Shown: one piece after another, positions 1 through 14,040 of the stretch | Layout of the letters: each line of letters starts with the position of its first letter | How positions within the stretch are numbered: the stretch's first letter is position 1 | Source of the DNA: Hexactinellida sp. DTS-2022 | Taxonomy: Eukaryota; Porifera; Hexactinellida | Assembly: GCA_028753945.1 (NCBI GenBank) | Contig: JAPNXP010000002.1 | Coordinates: 8,680,001 to 8,744,000 of the forward strand | Direction of reading: 5' to 3' | Length of the DNA: 64,000 bases | Program-made: the position numbers and the translations under genes | The notes under the pieces: generated by a model | The model's database searches: none | What the model saw: the letters and a program-made list of their open reading frames with translations, nothing else | What the model was told of the DNA's origin: nothing

Positions 1-1004
1 CATTGTAGAGTATAGATCAAGGGTCATTCCCAAATTGAATATATATTCATTAGTTTACACTTGGTTTCAAAAATTTAGGATAAAAACTGTGAACGTTCAA
101 GCAATTAAAACTTTCTGACCTTTCAACTCATTGGGTGGTCCTTTCACTTTTCTATTTTGAATCTCAGTAACCCGTAGACCAATAAATAAAATTTTGAGTG
201 CAAAATGATCCCAATACCCGGTTTACTATCCCTCAATAATACATTTTGAGACCCTAACTCGCACAATTTTTCCAAATGACCATATATGGGCATAAAGTGT
301 GCCCATTTTTGATGATTTTCAAATATTTTTCTCGAAAACTATAAACTCTAGAGCTTGGCACTAACTTTGTATTCACATCTATGTATTATTACCGACTCAT
401 ATGAAAAACTGATGAAAGCATTTGCAAAATAGTCATAAACATATAAATTCACTTGATTTGAGTCAAAATAGTGGTGTATGTAAAAACCTACCATTATAAC
501 TTTTGGTCTAGATTCCACAAATTTGGTTCAATATGTTCGAAACCAAGTTTGAATGAATGAATACATATGTTCCATTATAGAAATACGTTTTTTAACACTT
601 CCGACAAAAACTTTCAGAGTAACAGCCCATTGAAGTCAGTCTTTGACTGCCAAACATCGAAATGTTATAGGTTGGCGGTAGAAATCTGACTTCAAAGTGC
701 TGTAACTCTGAAAAAAAATTTCGGAAGTGTTAAAAAACGTATTTCTATAAAGGAACATATGTATTCATTCATTTAAACTTGGTTTCAAGCATATTGAACC
801 AAATCTGAGAAATCTAGACCAAAAGTTATGATCGTCCATTTGAAAACTGAGCTTTTGATGATGATGCATACATTCCTAAGCTCTAAAAAGGTCGCAACTT
901 CGAAAGTATGAATCAGAAACAGCTGAAATTTTAAATGCTGGTTTATTTTATAGGGTACTATCCAAAAAGATCATAATCTCAATATCATTCTTGAGTATAG
1001 TTTG
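1..1004 (-). mobile_element. Partial TTAA foldback element (family F1), cut by window edge
   Basis: Non-coding element related to the complete copy at 13859-15449 but in inverted orientation. Bases 1-350 are similar to the reverse complement of about 14560-14870; shared landmarks include TCATTGGGTGGTCC and CCATATATGG. The right end (about 950-1004) is similar to the reverse complement of the left end of that copy, sharing ACTATCCAAAAA and TCTTGAGTA and ending in GGCC. It meets the satellite at TTAG instead of TTAA, which may be a mutated target duplication. By comparison with the complete copy, roughly 570 bp lie beyond the left edge. No transposase is encoded, so mobility would have needed an enzyme supplied elsewhere. 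Family assignment rests on visible similarity, not an alignment score. Confidence 0.75.
492..832. repeat. Long imperfect hairpin inside F1 element
   Basis: Two arms of about 160 bp face each other: 492-650 and the reverse complement at 668-832. Matching landmarks are TTTTGGTCTAGATT with AATCTAGACCAAAA-type sequence, ATACATATGTTCC with GGAACATATGTAT, and AACACTTCCG with CGGAAGTGTT. The loop is short, around 650-668. This corresponds to the hairpin at 14041-14388 in the complete copy. Confidence 0.8.
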
Positions 1005-2644
1005 GCCTTAGCACACTTTGGTTTAGCTTAAATTTGTTCTATTTATTAAATATTTAGCCACACATCAACCGGCACTACCGTCAAGGCGGAGGAGCAGAGT
1101 GTTCACTTAGTGTATTGCTTCCCTTAGCACACTTTGGTTTAACTAAAATTTGTTTAATTTATTAAATATTTAGCCACACATCAATCGGCACTACCGTCAA
1201 GGCGGAGGAGCAGAGTGTTCACTTAGTGTATTGCTTGTCTTTGCACACTTTGGTTTAACTAAAATTTGTTATATTTATTAAATATTGAGCCACACATCAA
1301 CCGGCACTACCGTCAAGGCGGAGGAGCAGAGTGTTCACTTAGTGTATTGCTTGTATTTGCACACTTTGGTTTAACTAAAAAAAATTTAATTTATTAAATA
1401 TTTAGCCACACATCAACCGGCACTACCGTCAAGGCGGAGGAGCAGAGTGGTTTAACTTAAATTTGTTTTATTTATTAAATATTTATCCACACATCAACAT
1501 GAACTACCGTCCAGGCGGAGGAGCAGAGTGTTCACTTAGTGTATTGCTTGTCTTTGCACACTTTGGCTTAACTAAAATTTGTTTAATTTATTAAATATTT
1601 AGCCACACATCAACAGGCATTACCGTCCAGGCGGAGGAGCAGAGTGTTCACCTAGTGTATTGCTTGCCTTAGCACACTTTGGTTTAACTAAAATTTGTTT
1701 AATTTATTAAATATTTAGCCACACATCAACAAGAACAACCTTCCAGGCGGAGGAGCAGAGTGTTCACTTAGTTATTGCTTGTCTTGGTACACTTTGGTTT
1801 AACTAAAATTTGTCGAATCTATTAAATATTGAGCCACACATCAACATGAACTACCGTCCAGGCGAGGAGAGGTAGCACACTTTGGTTTGACCAAAATTTC
1901 TTTTATATATTTATTATTGAGTCACACATCAACAGGAACTACCGTCCAGGCGGAGGAGCAGAGTGTTCACTTAGTGTATTGCTTGTCTTTGCACACTTTG
2001 GCTTAACTAAAATTTGTTTAATTTATTAAATATTTAGCCACACATCAACAGGCATTACCGTCCAGGCGGAGGAGCAGAGTGTTCACTTATGTATTGCTTG
2101 TCTTTGCACACTTTGGTTTAACCTAAATTTGTTTTATTTTTAAATATTTAGCCACACATCAACAGGCACTACCATCCAGGAAGAGGAGCAGAGTTTTCAC
2201 TTAGTGTATTGTTTGTCTTAGCACACTTTGGTTTAGCTTAAATTTGTTCTATTTATTAAATAATTAGCCACACATCAACAGGCACTACCGTCCAGGCAGA
2301 GCAGCAGAGTGTTCACTTAGTGTATTGCTTGTCTTTGCACTCTTTGGTTTAACCTAAATTTGTTTTATTTTTAAATATTTAGCCACACATCAACAGGCAC
2401 TACCATCCAGGAAGAGGAGCAGAGTTTTCACTTAGTGTATTGTTTGTCTTAGCACACTTTGGTTTAGCTTAAATTTGTTCTATTTATTAAATATTTAGCC
2501 ACACATCAACAGGCACTACCGTCCAGGCAGAGCAGCAGAGTGTTCACTTAGCGTATTGCTTGTCTTGGCACACTTTGGTTTAACTAAAATTTGTCGAATT
2601 TATTAAATATTGAGCCACACATCAACATGAACTACCGTCCAGGC

Positions 2645-5600
2645 GGAGGAGCAGTGTTCACTTAGTGTATTGCTTGCCTTAACACACTTTGGTTTAACAA
2701 AATTTATTTTATTTATTTAATATTTAGCCACACATCAACAGGCATTACCGTCCAGGCGGAGGAGCAGAGTGTTCACCTAGTGTATTGCTTGCCTTAGCAC
2801 ACTTTGGTTTAACTAAAATTTGTTTAATTTATTAAATATTTAGCCACACATCAACAAGAACAACCTTCCAGGCGGAGGAGCAGAGTGTTCACTTAGTTAT
2901 TGCTTGTCTTGGCACACTTTGGTTTAACTAAAATTTGTCGAATCTATTAAATATTGAGCCACACATCAACATGAACTACCGTCCAGGCGAGGAGAAGTAG
3001 CACACTTTGGTTTGACCAAAATTTCTTTTATATATTTATTATTGAGTCACACATCAACAGGCAGTACTGTCCAGGAGGAGGAGCAGAGTGTTCACTTAGT
3101 GTATTATTTGTCTTAGCACACCTTGGTTTTACTAAAATTTGTTATATTTATTAAATATTTATCCACACATCAACAGGAACTACCGTCCAGGCGGAGGAGC
3201 AGAGTGTTCACTTAGTGTATTGCTTGTCTTTGCACACTTTGGCTTAACTAAAATTTGTTTAATTTATTAAATATTTAGCCACACATCAACAGGCATTACC
3301 GTCCAGGCGGAGGAGCAGAGTGTTCACTTATGTATTGCTTGTCTTTGCACACTGGTTTAACCAAAATTTGTTTTATTTTTAAATATTTAGCCACACATCA
3401 ACAGGCACTACCATCCAGGAAGAGGAGCAGAGTTTTCACTTAGTGTATTGTTTGTCTTAGCACACTTTGGTTTAGCTTAAATTTGTTCTATTTATTAAAT
3501 ATTTAGCCACACATCAACAGGCACTACCGTCCAGGCAGAGCAGCAGAGTGTTCACTTAGCGTATTGCTTGTCTTGGCACACTTTGGTTTAACTAAAATTT
3601 GTCGAATTTATTAAATATTGAGCCACACATCAACATGAACTACCGTCCAGGCGGAGGAGCAGTGTTCACTTAGTGTATTGCTTACCTTAACTAAAATTTG
3701 TTTAATTTATTAAATATTTAGCCACACATCAACAGGCATTACCGTCCAGGCGGCTGAGCAGAGTGTTCACTTATGTATTGCTTCCCTTAGCACACTTTGG
3801 TTTAACTAAAATTTGTTTAATTTATTAAATATTTAGCCACACATCAACCGGCACTACCGTCAAGGCGGAGGAGCAGAGTGTTCACTTAGTGTATTGCTTG
3901 TCTTTGCACACTTTGGCTTAACTAAAATTTGTTTAATTTAATAAATATTTAGCCACACATCAACAGGCATTACCGTCCAGGCGGAGGAGCAGAGTGTTCA
4001 CTTATGTATTGCTTGTCTTTGCACACTTTGGTTTAACCTAAATTTGTTTTATTTTTAAATATTTAGCCACACATCAACAGGCACTACCATCCAGGCAGAG
4101 GAGCAGAGTGTTCACTTAGTGTATTGCGTGTCTTAGAACACTTTGGTTTAACTAAAATATGTTTTATATATTTATTATTGAGCCACACATCAACAGGCAG
4201 TACTGTCCAGGAAGAGAAGCAGAGTTTTCACTTAGAGTATTGTTTGTTTTAGCACACTTTGGTTTAGCTTAAATTTGTTCTATTTATTAAATATTTAGCC
4301 ACACATCAACAGGCACTACCGTCCAGGCAGAGCAGCAGAGTTTTCACTTAGCGTATTGCTTGTCTTGGCACACTTTGGTTTAACTAAAATTTGTCGAATT
4401 TATTAAATATTGAGCCACACATCAACATGAACTACCGTCCAGGCGGAGGAGCAGTGTTCACTTAGTGTATTGCTTACCTTAACTAAAATTTGTTTAATTT
4501 ATTAAATATTTAGCCACACATCAACAGGCATTACCGTCCAGGCGGCTGAGCAGAGTGTTCACTTATGTATTGCTTCCCTTAGCACACTTTGGTTTAACTA
4601 AAATTTGTTTAATTTATTAAATATTTAGCCACACATCAACCGGCACTACCGTCAAGGCGGAGGAGCAGAGTGTTCACTTAGTGTATTGCTTGTCTTTGCA
4701 CACTTTGGCTTAACTAAAATTTGTTTAATTTAATAAATATTTAGCCACACATCAACAGGCATTACCGTCCAGGCGGAGGAGCAGAGTGTTCACTTATGTA
4801 TTGCTTGTCTTTGCACACTTTGGTTTAACCTAAATTTGTTTTATTTTTAAATATTTAGCCACACATCAACAGGCACTACCATCCAGGCAGAGGAGCAGAG
4901 TGTTCACTTAGTGTATTGCGTGTCTTAGAACACTTTGGTTTAACTAAAATATGTTTTATATATTTATTATTGAGCCACACATCAACAGGCAGTACTGTCC
5001 AGGAAGAGAAGCAGAGTTTTCACTTAGAGTATTGTTTGTTTTAGCACACTTTGGTTTAGCTTAAATTTGTTCTATTTATTAAATATTTAGCCACACATCA
5101 ACAGGCACTACCGTCCAGGCAGAGCAGCAGAGTGTTCACTTAGCGTATTGCTTGTCTTAGAACACTTTGGTTTAACTAAAATTTGTTTAATTTATTAAAT
5201 ATTGAGCCACACATCAACAGGAACTACCGTCTAGGCGGAGGAGCAGTGTTCACTTAGTGTATTGCTTGCCTTAACACACTTTGGTTTAACAAAATTTATT
5301 TTATTTATTTAATATTTAGCCACACATCAACAGGCACTACCGTCCAGGCAGAGGAGCAGTGTTCACTTAGTGTATTGTTTGTCTTAGCACACTTTGGTTT
5401 AGCTTAAATTTGTGTTATTGATTAAATATTGAGCCACACATTAACAGGCAGTACCATCCAGGCGGAGGAGCAGAGTGTTCACTTAGTGAATTGCTTGTCT
5501 TTGCACACTTTGGTTTAACTAAAATTTGTTTTATTTATTAAATATTTAGCCACACATCAACAGGCACTACCATCCAGGCAGAGGAGCAGTGTTCACTTAG

Positions 5601-7295
5601 TGTATTGCTTGCCTTATCACACTTTGGTTTAACAAAATTTATTTTATTTATTTAATATTTAGCCACACATCAACAGGCATTACCGTCCAGGCGGAGGAGC
5701 AGAGTGTTCACCTAGTGTATTGCTTGCCTTAGCACACTTTGGTTTAACTAAAATTTGTTTAATTTATTAAATATTTAGCCACACATCAACAAGAACAACC
5801 TTCCAGGCGGAGGAGCAGAGTGTTCACTTAGTTATTGCTTGTCTTGGCACACTTTGGTTTAACTAAAATTTGTCGAATCTATTAAATATTGAGCCACACA
5901 TCAACATGAACTACCGTCCAGGCGAGGAGAAGTAGCACACTTTGGTTTGACCAAAATTTCTTTTATATATTTATTATTGAGTCACACATCAACAGGCAGT
6001 ACTGTCCAGGAGGAGGAGCAGAGTGTTCACTTAGTGTATTATTTGTCTTAGCACACCTTGGTTTTACTAAAATTTGTTATATTTATTAAATATTTATCCA
6101 CACATCAACAGGAACTACCGTCCAGGCGGAGGAGCAGAGTGTTCACTTAGTGTATTGCTTGTCTTTGCACACTTTGGCTTAACTAAAATTTGTTTAATTT
6201 ATTAAATATTTAGCCACACATCAACAGGCATTACCGTCCAGGCGGAGGAGCAGAGTGTTCACTTATGTATTGCTTGTCTTTGCACACTGGTTTAACCAAA
6301 ATTTGTTTTATTTTTAAATATTTAGCCACACATCAACAGGCACTACCATCCAAAAAGAGGAGCAGAATTTTCACTTAATGTATTGTTTGTCTTAGCACAC
6401 TTTGGTTTAGCTTAAATTTGTTCTATTTATTAAATATTTAGCCACACATCAACAGGCACTACCGTCCAGGCAGAGCAGCAGAGTGTTCACTTAGCGTATT
6501 GCTTGTCTTGGCACACTTTGGTTTAACTAAAATTTGTCGAATTTATTAAATATTGAGCCACACATCAACATGAACTACCGTCCAGGCGGAGGAGCAGTGT
6601 TCACTTAGTGTATTGCTTACCTTAACTAAAATTTGTTTAATTTATTAAATATTTAGCCACACATCAACAGGCATTACCGTCCAGGCGGCTGAGCAGAGTG
6701 TTCACTTATGTATTGCTTCCCTTAGCACACTTTGGTTTAACTAAAATTTGTTTAATTTATTAAATATTTAGCCACACATCAACCGGCACTACCGTCAAGG
6801 CGGAGGAGCAGAGTGTTCACTTAGTGTATTGCTTGTCTTTGCACACTTTGGCTTAACTAAAATTTGTTTAATTTAATAAATATTTAGCCACACATCAACA
6901 GGCATTACCGTCCAGGCGGAGGAGCAGAGTGTTCACTTATGTATTGCTTGTCTTTGCACACTTTGGTTTAACCTAAATTTGTTTTATTTTTAAATATTTA
7001 GCCACACATCAACAGGCACTACCATCCAGGCAGAGGAGCAGAGTGTTCACTTAGTGTATTGCGTGTCTTAGAACACTTTGGTTTAACTAAAATATGTTTT
7101 ATATATTTATTATTGAGCCACACATCAACAGGCAGTACTGTCCAGGAAGAGAAGCAGAGTTTTCACTTAGAGTATTGTTTGTTTTAGCACACTTTGGTTT
7201 AGCTTAAATTTGTTCTATTTATTAAATATTTAGCCACACATCAACAGGCACTACCGTCCAGGCAGAGCAGCAGAGTGTTCACTTAGCGTATTGCT
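2645..7295. repeat. Higher-order duplication, 2935-bp spacing
   Basis: The order of variant monomers in about 2645-4360 recurs at about 5580-7295. Diagnostic landmarks are the short AGTAGCACAC junction at 2996 and 5931 and the CGGCTGAGCAG variant at 3751 and 6686, both exactly 2935 bp apart. The same CGGCTGAGCAG variant at 4543 and the sequence after it to about 5600 recur 2143 bp on (6686 to about 7740), and 3751 and 4543 are 792 bp apart. The blocks therefore overlap as a mosaic and are not one clean tandem. Confidence 0.8.
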
Positions 7296-8262
7296 TGTCT
7301 TAGAACACTTTGGTTTAACTAAAATTTGTTTAATTTATTAAATATTGAGCCACACATCAACAGGAACTACCGTCTAGGCGGAGGAGCAGTGTTCACTTAG
7401 TGTATTGCTTGCCTTAACACACTTTGGTTTAACAAAATTTATTTTATTTATTTAATATTTAGCCACACATCAACAGGCACTACCGTCCAGGCAGAGGAGC
7501 AGTGTTCACTTAGTGTATTGTTTGTCTTAGCACACTTTGGTTTAGCTTAAATTTGTGTTATTGATTAAATATTGAGCCACACATTAACAGGCAGTACCAT
7601 CCAGGCGGAGGAGCAGAGTGTTCACTTAGTGAATTGCTTGTCTTTGCACACTTTGGTTTAACTAAAATTTGTTTTATTTATTAAATATTTAGCCACACAT
7701 CAACAGGCACTACCATCCAGGCAGAGGAGCAGAGTGTTCACTTTGTGTATTGCTTGTCTTAGAACACTGGTTTAACTAAAATTAGTATATTTATTAAATA
7801 TTGAGCCACACATCAACAGGAACAACCGTCCAGGCGGAGGAGCAGAGTGTTCACTTAGTGTATTGCTTGTCTTTGCACACTTTGGCTTAACTAAAATTTG
7901 TTTAATTTATTAAATATTTAGCCACACATCAACAGGCATTACCGTCCAGGCGGAGGAGCAGAGTGTTCACTTATGTATTGCTTGTCTTTGCACACTTTGG
8001 TTTACCCTAAATTTGTTTTATTTTTAAATATTTAGCCACACATCAACAGGCACTACCATCCAGGCAGAGGAGCAGAGTGTTCACTTAGTGTTATGCGTGT
8101 CTTAGAACACTTTGGTTTAACTAAAATTTGTTTAATTTATTAAATATTTAGCCACACATCAACAGGAACAACCGTCCAGGCGGAGGAGCAGAGTGTTCAC
8201 TTAGTGTATTGCTTGTCTTGGCACACTTTGGTTTAACTAAAATTTGTCGAATTAATTAAATA

Positions 8263-11200
8263 TTGAGCCACACATCAACAGGAACTACAGTCCAGGCGAG
8301 GAGAAGTAGCACACTTTGGTTTAACCAAAATTTCTTTTATATATTTATTATTGAGTCACACATCAACAGGCAGTACTGTCCAGGAGGAGGAGCAGAGTGT
8401 TCACTTAGTGTATTATTTGTCTTAGCACACTTTGGTTTAACTAAAATTTGTTATATTTATTAAATATTGGGCCACACATCAACCGGCACAACCGTCAAGG
8501 CGGAGGAGCAGAGTGTTCACTTAGTGAATTGCTTGTCTTTGCACACTTTGGTTTAACTAAAATTTGTTTTATTTATTAAATATTTAGCCACACATCAACA
8601 GGAACTACCGTCCAGGCGGAGGAGCAGAGTGTTCACTTAGTGTATTGCTTGTCTTTGCACACTTTGGCTTAACTAAAATTTGTTTAATTTATTAAATATT
8701 TAGCCACACATCAACAGGCATTACCGTCCAGGCGGAGGAGCAGAGTGTTCACTTTGTGTATTGCTTGTCTTAGAACACTGGTTTAACTAAAATTAGTATA
8801 TTTATTAAATATTGAGCCACACATCAACAGGAACAACCGTCCAGGCGGAGGAGCAGAGTGTTCACTTAGTGTATTGCTTGTCTTTGCACACTTTGGCTTA
8901 ACTAAAATTTGTTTAATTAATTAAATATTTAGCCACACATCAACAGGCATTACCGTCCAGGCGGAGGAGCAGAGTGTTCACTTATGTATTGCTTGTCTTT
9001 GCACACTTTGGTTTACCCTAAATTTGTTTTATTTTTAAATATTTAGCCACACATCAACAGGCACTACAATCCAGGCAGAGGAGCAGAGTGTTCACTTAGT
9101 GTATTGCGTGTCTTAGAACACTTTGGTTTAACTAAAATATGTTTTATATATTTATTATTGAGCCTCACATCAACAGGCAGTACTGTCCAGGCTGAGCAGC
9201 AGAATGTTCACTTAGCGTATTGCTTGTCTTAGAACACTTTGGTTTAACTAAAATTTGTTTAATTTATTAAATATTTAGCCACACATCAACAGGCATTACC
9301 GTCCAGGCGGAGGAGCAGAGTGTTCACTTAGTGTATTGCTTGCCTTAGCACACTTTGGTTTAACTAAAATTTGTTTAATTTATTAAATATTTAGCCACAC
9401 ATCAACAAGAACAACCGTCCAGGCGGAGGAGCAGAGTGTTCACTTAGTGTATTGCTTGTCTTGGCACACTTTGGTTTATCTAAAATTTGTCGAATTAATT
9501 AAATATTGAGCCACACATCAACAGGAACTACAGTCCATGCGAGGAGAAGTAGCACACTTTGGTTTAACCAAAATTTCTTTTATATATTTATTATTGAGTC
9601 ACACATCAACAGGCAGTACTGTCCAGGAGGAGGAGCAGAGTGTTCACTTAGTGTATTATTTGTCTTAGCACACTTTGGTTTAACTAAAATTTGTTATATT
9701 TATTAAATATTTAGCCACACATCAACAGGCATTAACGTCCAGGCGGAGGAGCAGAGTGTTCACTTATGTATTGCTTGTCTATGCACACTTTGGTTTAACC
9801 TAAATTTGTTTTATTTTTAAATATTTAGCCACACATCAACAGGCACTAGCATCCAGGCAGAGGAGCAGAGTGTTCACTTAGTGTATTGCGTGTCTTAGAA
9901 CACTTTGGTTTAACTAAAATATGTTTTATATATTTATTATTGAGCCACACATCAACAGGCAGTACTGTCCAGGCTGAGCAGCAGAATGTTCACTTAGCGT
10001 ATTGCTTGTCTTAGAACACTTTGGTTTAACTAAAATTTGTTTAATTTATTAAATATTTAGCCACACATCAACAGGCATTACCGTCCAGGCGGAGGAGCAG
10101 AGTGTTCACTTAGTGTATTGCTTGCCTTAGCACACTTTGGTTTAACTAAAATTTGTTTAATTTATTAAATATTTAGCCACACATCAACAAGAACAACCGT
10201 CCAGGCGGAGGAGCAGAGTGTTCACTTAGTGTATTGCTTGTCTTGGCACACTTTGGTTTATCTAAAATTTGTCGAATTAATTAAATATTGAGCCACACAT
10301 CAACAGGAACTACAGTCCATGCGAGGAGAAGTAGCACACTTTGGTTTAACCAAAATTTCTTTTATATATTTATTATTGAGTCACACATCAACAGGCAGTA
10401 CTGTCCAGGAGGAGGAGCAGAGTGTTCACTTAGTGTATTATTTGTCTTAGCACACTTTGGTTTAACTAAAATTTGTTATATTTATTAAATATTTAGCCAC
10501 ACATCAACAGGCATTAACGTCCAGGCGGAGGAGCAGAGTGTTCACTTATGTATTGCTTGTCTATGCACACTTTGGTTTAACCTAAATTTGTTTTATTTTT
10601 AAATATTTAGCCACACATCAACAGGCACTACCGTCCAGGCAGAGCAGCAGAGTGTTCACTTAGCGTATTGCTTGTCTTAGAACACTTTGGTTTAACTAAA
10701 ATTTGTTTAATTTATTAAATATTGAGCCACACATCAACAGGAACTACCGTCTAGGCGGAGGAGCAGTGTTCACTTAGTGTATTGCTTGCCTTAACACACT
10801 TTGGTTTAACAAAATTTATTTTATTTATTTAATATTTAGCCACACATCAACAGGCACTACCGTCCAGGCAGAGGAGCAGTGTTCACTTAGTGTATTGTTT
10901 GTCTTAGCACACTTTGGTTTAGCTTAAATTTGTGTTATTGATTAAATATTGAGCCACACATTAACAGGCAGTACCATCCAGGCGGAGGAGCAGAGTGTTC
11001 ACTTAGTGAATTGCTTGTCTTTGCACACTTTGGTTTAACTAAAATTTGTTTTATTTATTAAATATTTAGCCACACATCAACAGGCACTACCATCCAGGCA
11101 GAGGAGCAGAGTGTTCACTTTGTGTATTGCTTGTCTTAGAACACTGGTTTAACTAAAATTAGTATATTTATTAAATATTGAGCCACACATCAACAGGAAC

Positions 11201-13190
11201 AACCGTCCAGGCGGAGGAGCAGAGTGTTCACTTAGTGTATTGCTTGTCTTTGCACACTTTGGCTTAACTAAAATTTGTTTAATTTATTAAATATTTAGCC
11301 ACACATCAACAGGCATTACCGTCCAGGCGGAGGAGCAGAGTGTTCACTTATGTATTGCTTGTCTTTGCACACTTTGGTTTACCCTAAATTTGTTTTATTT
11401 TTAAATATTTAGCCACACATCAACAGGAACTACCGTCTAGGCGGAGGAGCAGTGTTCACTTAGTGTATTGCTTGCCTTAACACACTTTGGTTTAACTAAA
11501 ATTTGTTTAATTTATTAAATATTTAGCCACACATCAACAAGAACAACCGTCCAGGCGGAGGAGCAGAGTGTTCACTTAGTGTATTGCTTGTCTTGGCACA
11601 CTTTGGTTTATCTAAAATTTGTCGAATTAATTAAATATTGAGCCACACATCAACAGGAACTACAGTCCATGCGAGGAGAAGTAGCACACTTTGGTTTAAC
11701 CAAAATTTCTTTTATATATTTATTATTGAGTCACACATCAACAGGCAGTACTGTCCAGGAGGAGGAGCAGAGTGTTCACTTAGTGTATTATTTGTCTTAG
11801 CACACTTTGGTTTAACTAAAATTTGTTATATTTATTAAATATTTAGCCACACATCAACAGGCATTAACGTCCAGGCGGAGGAGCAGAGTGTTCACTTATG
11901 TATTGCTTGTCTATGCACACTTTGGTTTAACCTAAATTTGTTTTATTTTTAAATATTTAGCCACACATCAACAGGCACTACCGTCCAGGCAGAGCAGCAG
12001 AGTGTTCACTTAGCGTATTGCTTGTCTTAGAACACTTTGGTTTAACTAAAATTTGTTTAATTTATTAAATATTGAGCCACACATCAACAGGAACTACCGT
12101 CTAGGCGGAGGAGCAGTGTTCACTTAGTGTATTGCTTGCCTTAACACACTTTGGTTTAACAAAATTTATTTTATTTATTTAATATTTAGCCACACATCAA
12201 CAGGCACTACCGTCCAGGCAGAGGAGCAGTGTTCACTTAGTGTATTGTTTGTCTTAGCACACTTTGGTTTAGCTTAAATTTGTGTTATTGATTAAATATT
12301 GAGCCACACATTAACAGGCAGTACCATCCAGGCGGAGGAGCAGAGTGTTCACTTAGTGAATTGCTTGTCTTTGCACACTTTGGTTTAACTAAAATTTGTT
12401 TTATTTATTAAATATTTAGCCACACATCAACAGGCACTACCATCCAGGCAGAGGAGCAGAGTGTTCACTTTGTGTATTGCTTGTCTTAGAACACTGGTTT
12501 AACTAAAATTAGTATATTTATTAAATATTGAGCCACACATCAACAGGAACAACCGTCCAGGCGGAGGAGCAGAGTGTTCACTTAGTGTATTGCTTGTCTT
12601 TGCACACTTTGGCTTAACTAAAATTTGTTTAATTTATTAAATATTTAGCCACACATCAACAGGCATTACCGTCCAGGCGGAGGAGCAGAGTGTTCACTTA
12701 TGTATTGCTTGTCTTTGCACACTTTGGTTTACCCTAAATTTGTTTTATTTTTAAATATTTAGCCACACATCAACAGGCACTACCATCCAGGCAGAGGAGC
12801 AGAGTGTTCACTTAGTGTTATGCGTGTCTTAGAACACTTTGGTTTAACTAAAATTTGTTTAATTTATTAAATATTTAGCCACACATCAACAGGAACAACC
12901 GTCCAGGCGGAGGAGCAGAGTGTTCACTTAGTGTATTGCTTGTCTTGGCACACTTTGGTTTAACTAAAATTTGTCGAATTAATTAAATATTGAGCCACAC
13001 ATCAACAGGAACTACAGTCCAGGCGAGGAGAAGTAGCACACTTTGGTTTAACCAAAATTTCTTTTATATATTTATTATTGAGTCACACATCAACAGGCAG
13101 TACTGTCCAGGAGGAGGAGCAGAGTGTTCACTTAGTGTATTATTTGTCTTAGCACACTTTGGTTTAACTAAAATTTGTTATATTTATTAA
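8263..13190. repeat. Higher-order blocks with 1243-, 782- and 1350-bp spacing
   Basis: A distinctive double monomer (short AGGCGAGGAGAAGTAGCACAC form, then GAGTCACACATC) occurs at 8263, 9506, 10288, 11638 and 12990. The steps are 1243, 782, 1350 and 1352 bp. The same step pattern returns at 15709, 17061, 18304, 19086 and 19868, so this whole series was copied as a larger unit. Copies at 8263 and 12990 share CAGTCCAGGCGAG while the other three have CAGTCCATGCGAG, so two sub-lineages can be followed. Confidence 0.8.
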
Positions 13191-14040
13191 ATATTGGGCC
13201 ACACATCAACCGGCACAACCGTCAAGGCGGAGGAGCAGAGTGTTCACTTAGTGAATTGCTTGTCTTTGCACACTTTGGTTTAACTAAAATTTGTTTTATT
13301 TATTAAATATTTAGCCACACATCAACAGGAACTACCGTCCAGGCGGAGGAGCAGAGTGTTCACTTAGTGTATTGCTTGTCTTTGCACACTTTGGCTTAAC
13401 TAAAATTTGTTTAATTTATTAAATATTTAGCCACACATCAACAGGCATTACCGTCCAGGCGGAGGAGCAGAGTGTTCACTTTGTGTATTGCTTGTCTTAG
13501 AACACTGGTTTAACTAAAATTAGTATATTTATTAAATATTGAGCCACACATCAACAGGAACAACCGTCCAGGCGGAGGAGCAGAGTGTTCACTTAGTGTA
13601 TTGCTTGTCTTTGCACACTTTGGCTTAACTAAAATTTGTTTAATTAATTAAATATTTAGCCACACATCAACAGGCATTACCGTCCAGGCGGAGGAGCAGA
13701 GTGTTCACTTATGTATTGCTTGTCTTTGCACACTTTGGTTTACCCTAAATTTGTTTTATTTTTAAATATTTAGCCACACATCAACAGGCACTACAATCCA
13801 GGCAGAGGAGCAGAGTGTTCACTTAGTGTATTGCGTGTCTTAGAACACTTTGGTTTAAGGCCCGTCTTTACTCAAGATGGAAATCGACATTAGAGTGTTT
13901 TTGGATAGTATCCAGTATAGTCTAACTGCACTGAAAATTTCAGGTGAATCTGACCTCTACTCTTTCAGTATATACTATTTTAAAGCATAGGAATGTGTAC
14001 ATCATCACCCAAAGGTCACTTTTCAAATGAAATAAAAATT

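Larger units (their letters stand above)
1005..13854 (+). repeat. Satellite array, segment 1 (about 116-bp monomers)
   Basis: Head-to-tail tandem monomers. Successive GCCACACATC landmarks at 1057, 1173, 1289 and 1405 give a 116-bp period; deletions make some monomers shorter. Conserved parts are TTTAACTAAAATTTG, the palindrome TAAATATTTA, GCCACACATCAAC and GGCGGAGGAGCAGAGTG followed by CACTTTGG. Variants recur in fixed orders, giving higher-order blocks. No inverted monomers were seen. There is no coding signal: short open frames of 66 residues recur only because the same block recurs, and they lack an ATG. The monomer contains no sequence resembling the CENP-B box. A centromeric or heterochromatic location is plausible but not shown. 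Confidence 0.97.

Noticed and set aside
8263-8463. Recurrent 66-residue open frame (also at 9506, 10288, 11638, 12990, 15709, 17061, 18304, 19086, 19868, 22147, 22814, 51784, 53834) as a repeated gene family
   Set aside because: It starts at TTG, spans about 1.7 satellite monomers and is present only where the same higher-order block is present; the neighbouring monomers are closed. It is a by-product of satellite duplication.
1005-13854. CRISPR array
   Set aside because: The whole 116-bp unit is conserved with no alternation of fixed repeats and unique spacers, there are no cas genes, and the context is eukaryotic.
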